A stretch of DNA of 64,000 nucleotides from positions 1 through 64,000 of the forward strand of contig JACPPI010000001.1 of assembly GCA_016190985.1 (NCBI GenBank). The letters run 5' to 3'. How positions within the stretch are numbered: position 1 is the first letter of the stretch; each line of letters starts with the position of its first letter. This document shows positions 61,889 to 64,000 of the stretch, piece by piece. The notes under the pieces are model-generated. The model saw nothing but the letters and a program-made list of their open reading frames with translations. It was not told the DNA's origin and made no database searches. Source of the stretch: Opitutia bacterium. GTDB taxonomy: Bacteria > Verrucomicrobiota > Verrucomicrobiia > Opitutales > Opitutaceae. Both the position numbers and the translations under genes were made by a program.

Positions 61889-63598
61889 ATGGACTATCGC
61901 AACACCAACAGCCTGTGGGGCAGCGTGCTGGTGGAGACCCTGCACCGGCTGGGCCTGCGCGAGGTGGTGATCTCGCCCGGTTCGCGCTCGACGCCACTGA
62001 CGATGGCGTTTGCCCGGCACCCGGGCATCGCGGCCATCCCGGTGCTCGACGAACGCTCGGCGGCGTTCTTCGCCCTCGGGCTGGCGCGGCAACACCGGCG
62101 GCCGGTGGCGCTGTTGTGCACCAGCGGCACGGCGGGGGCCAATTACTTTCCCGCGGTCATCGAGGCGCAGGAGAGCGGCGTGCCACTGCTGGTCATCACG
62201 GCCGACCGGCCCCCGGAGATGCGCGAGTGCCGTTCGGGCCAGACCATCGACCAGCAGAAACTCTTCGGCGGTCATGTTAATTTCTACCACGAATTCGCCG
62301 TCCCGCAGGCGACGCTGCCGCTGCTGCGCTACCTGCGGCAGACGACCGCGCACGCCTGGGAGCGGACCCAATGGCCGGTGGCGGGTCCGGTGCATCTCAA
62401 CGCGCCGTTCCGCGATCCGCTGCCGCCCATCGAGGATGGCCGGACGGCGGCGATCCGTGAGGAATTGAAGGGAGAGAGATTCTTCGCCGCACTCAGGCCG
62501 CAGCTTCCGCCGCTGACAGCGCCAGCCGCGAGCTTCCGCTTGGGCGGGCGCGGCATCATTGTGGCGGGACAGGCCCGGCCGGGCGACGCTGCGGCCTATG
62601 CGAAAGCGGTGGGGCGAATCAGCCGGAAGCTGGGCTGGCCGGTGCTCGCCGACGCCTTGTCGCCGCTGCGGCATCACGCGCACCTGGTGCCGGCGCTGGT
62701 CACCACCTATGATCTGATGGCGCGTTCGGCGGCGCTGACGGGCGCGTTGCGACCGGCGCATGTGCTGTGCCTCCACGACTGGCCCACGAGCAAGGCGCTG
62801 CGCCAGTGGCTGCAGGCGGGTGATGTCACCGTGACGTTTGTCAGCACGCAGTCGCAAAACCCCGACGCGCTGCACAACCGCTCGCGGGTGCTGCGTTGTT
62901 CGGTTGAATCTCTGGCCGGCGCGGTGCGGGGCGGAGCGAAGCCCCGGGGCTGGCTGGCCGGCTGGTTGGCGGCGGACCGGCGCTTGAACCGGGGCTTGGT
63001 GCGCGCGCTGGCGCGGACGGATGAACTCTTCGAAGGGCGGGTGGGCGCGCTGCTGCCGTCGGTGCTTCCGAAGGGCACGCCGCTGTTCGTCGCAAACAGC
63101 ATGCCGGTGCGGGATCTCGAGCATTTCTGCCCGGCCAACCGGCGCCGCCTCGAGGTGCATTGCAACCGCGGGGCCAACGGCATCGACGGCACGCTCTCGA
63201 CGGCGCTGGGGCTCGCGCATGGCAACCGGCCGACGGTGCTGCTGACGGGCGACCTCGCGCTGTTGCACGACACCAACGGCTTTCTGTCGGGGCCAAGATT
63301 CAAAGGCAGCCTGACCGTCGTGCTGATCAACAATCGCGGCGGCGGGATCTTCGGCCACCTGCCGGTGGCGCGGTTCGATCCGCCTTTCGAGGAGTTTTTT
63401 GCCACGCCGCAGCAGGCTGACTTTCGGAAGTTGTGCGCGGCCTACGCTGTGAAGCATGTTGCGGTGCCTGATCAGGCGCACCTGGCCGGCCTGCTGCGAC
63501 GTTTGCCGGCCCGCGGCGTGCGCGTGCTGGAGGTGCGGACCGACCGCAAGCGCGACGCCGCGACCCGCCAGGCGATCTTCCGGCAGCTTACGGGCTAG
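61889..63598 (+). CDS. menD: SEPHCHC synthase MenD
   Basis: MenD is the thiamine-diphosphate enzyme joining isochorismate and 2-oxoglutarate in menaquinone synthesis. The 569-residue protein has WGSVLVETLHRLGLREVVISPGSRSTPLT, LALLCTSGTAGANYFPAVIEA, ADRPPEMRECRSGQTIDQQ, and the ThDP motif GDLALLHDTNGF...NNRGGGIFGHLP. Start ATG at 61889. Its last 11 bases overlap the convergent partial kinase gene. Confidence 0.96.
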   Translation: MDYRNTNSLWGSVLVETLHRLGLREVVISPGSRSTPLTMAFARHPGIAAIPVLDERSAAFFALGLARQHRRPVALLCTSGTAGANYFPAVIEAQESGVPLLVITADRPPEMRECRSGQTIDQQKLFGGHVNFYHEFAVPQATLPLLRYLRQTTAHAWERTQWPVAGPVHLNAPFRDPLPPIEDGRTAAIREELKGERFFAALRPQLPPLTAPAASFRLGGRGIIVAGQARPGDAAAYAKAVGRISRKLGWPVLADALSPLRHHAHLVPALVTTYDLMARSAALTGALRPAHVLCLHDWPTSKALRQWLQAGDVTVTFVSTQSQNPDALHNRSRVLRCSVESLAGAVRGGAKPRGWLAGWLAADRRLNRGLVRALARTDELFEGRVGALLPSVLPKGTPLFVANSMPVRDLEHFCPANRRRLEVHCNRGANGIDGTLSTALGLAHGNRPTVLLTGDLALLHDTNGFLSGPRFKGSLTVVLINNRGGGIFGHLPVARFDPPFEEFFATPQQADFRKLCAAYAVKHVAVPDQAHLAGLLRRLPARGVRVLEVRTDRKRDAATRQAIFRQLTG

Positions 63599-64000
63599 GT
63601 GTCAGCGGCAGCTGGATGGTGAAGGTCGTCCCGCGGCGGGTGGACTTGAAGGCGATCGCGCCGCGATGGGCCTCGATGACGGCCTTGGCGATGGCGAGGC
63701 CGAGGCCGGTGCCGGCGGTCTTGCCGTGGCTGACAAAGGGTTCGAACAGGGTGGTGCGGATTTCGTTGGGCACGCCCGGGCCGTTGTCCGCGACGGTGAT
63801 GAGGCACTGCGCCTGGACGCGGCGGGCGGCCACGGTGATCAGGCCGCCGGGTTTCGCGGCGAGCGCCTCGCCGGCGTTGGTGACGAGGTTCTGGAGCACC
63901 CGGAGCAGCCGGTCGGGATCGAGCGGCAGCTGGAGCACGGTGGGCTTGATGCGCAGTTTGATGCCGGCCCGGCCGAGGGACACGATGTTTTCCTCCTGCA
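63588..64000 (-). CDS. Sensor histidine kinase, C-terminal part (truncated by window edge)
   Basis: The ORF on the minus strand continues past position 64000, so the start is missing. The visible 130-odd residues are a HATPase_c domain: N box LLRVLQNLVTNAGEALA, G1 ITVADNGPGVPNEI, and G2 TLFEPFVSHGKTAGTGLGLAIAKAVIEAHRG. It belongs to the NtrB-like/HPK4 type. The upstream sensor domain and any partner regulator are outside the window. It overlaps the menD end by 11 bases. Confidence 0.9.
   Translation of the reverse strand, partial: QEENIVSLGRAGIKLRIKPTVLQLPLDPDRLLRVLQNLVTNAGEALAAKPGGLITVAARRVQAQCLITVADNGPGVPNEIRTTLFEPFVSHGKTAGTGLGLAIAKAVIEAHRGAIAFKSTRRGTTFTIQLPLTPSP

Overview
The window looks like a chromosomal segment of a high-GC Gram-negative bacterium of the Verrucomicrobiota, most likely an Opitutaceae relative (Opitutus/Lacunisphaera-like). 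This is inferred from overall gene style: menaquinone genes, an LptD-like outer-membrane protein, TonB, many two-component systems, an Opitutaceae-style hexameric GDH, and abundant palindromic intergenic repeats. No rRNA, tRNA, CRISPR array or prophage was seen. About 62 protein genes are supported; the last one runs off the right edge.

Layout. 0-8.9 kb: a REP-associated tyrosine transposase (RAYT) flanked by its palindromes, then coaD, pgsA-pgpA, a NusG paralog, Nif3-like and dCMP deaminase genes, algH/yqgE, a zinc-free rpmJ-rpmE2 ribosomal pair, serB and an NhaD-like antiporter. 8.9-26.5 kb: gdhA, uvrB, an acylphosphatase-ABC transporter cluster, menA, trxA, scpA, rsmB, an lptD-like gene and glgB. 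26.5-34.8 kb: a DUF5615/DUF433 toxin-antitoxin pair, an HNH protein, a signalling cluster (receiver-adenylate cyclase, CheY-like receiver, hybrid kinase), a TonB protein and two hotdog thioesterases. 34.9-38.9 kb: a ParA-like ATPase followed by two unrecognised proteins and an outer-membrane barrel. 38.9-45 kb: ispH with a long N-terminal extension, a RES/Xre toxin-antitoxin pair, and alaS. 45-54 kb: a signalling block with a 1639-residue multi-PAS kinase, a GxxExxY cassette between direct repeats, a NarL-type regulator, a receiver with an altered phosphosite, and a PAS hybrid kinase. 54-64 kb: a metallo-hydrolase-ribD-rdgB operon, a NarL/NarX-type pair, metG-menF-menD, and a partial histidine kinase.

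The most striking observation is in alaS. A complete second RAYT element of 588 bp (196 codons) sits in frame inside alanyl-tRNA synthetase, just before the LYDTYGFP motif. Its two ends are 53-nt terminal inverted repeats, each folding into two hairpins, and the copies differ by compensatory base changes. The reading frame stays open through both ends, and the transposase domain has no start codon of its own near its N-terminus. It would therefore be made as part of an AlaRS-RAYT fusion of about 1083 residues.

The rest of the window is rich in palindromic repeats of at least six families. One family flanks the first RAYT and recurs elsewhere. One resembles Pseudomonas REPs. One is inserted in frame in rsmB. 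One is a perfect 41-bp palindrome. Together they suggest a genome in which RAYT/REP elements are active and are tolerated within essential genes.
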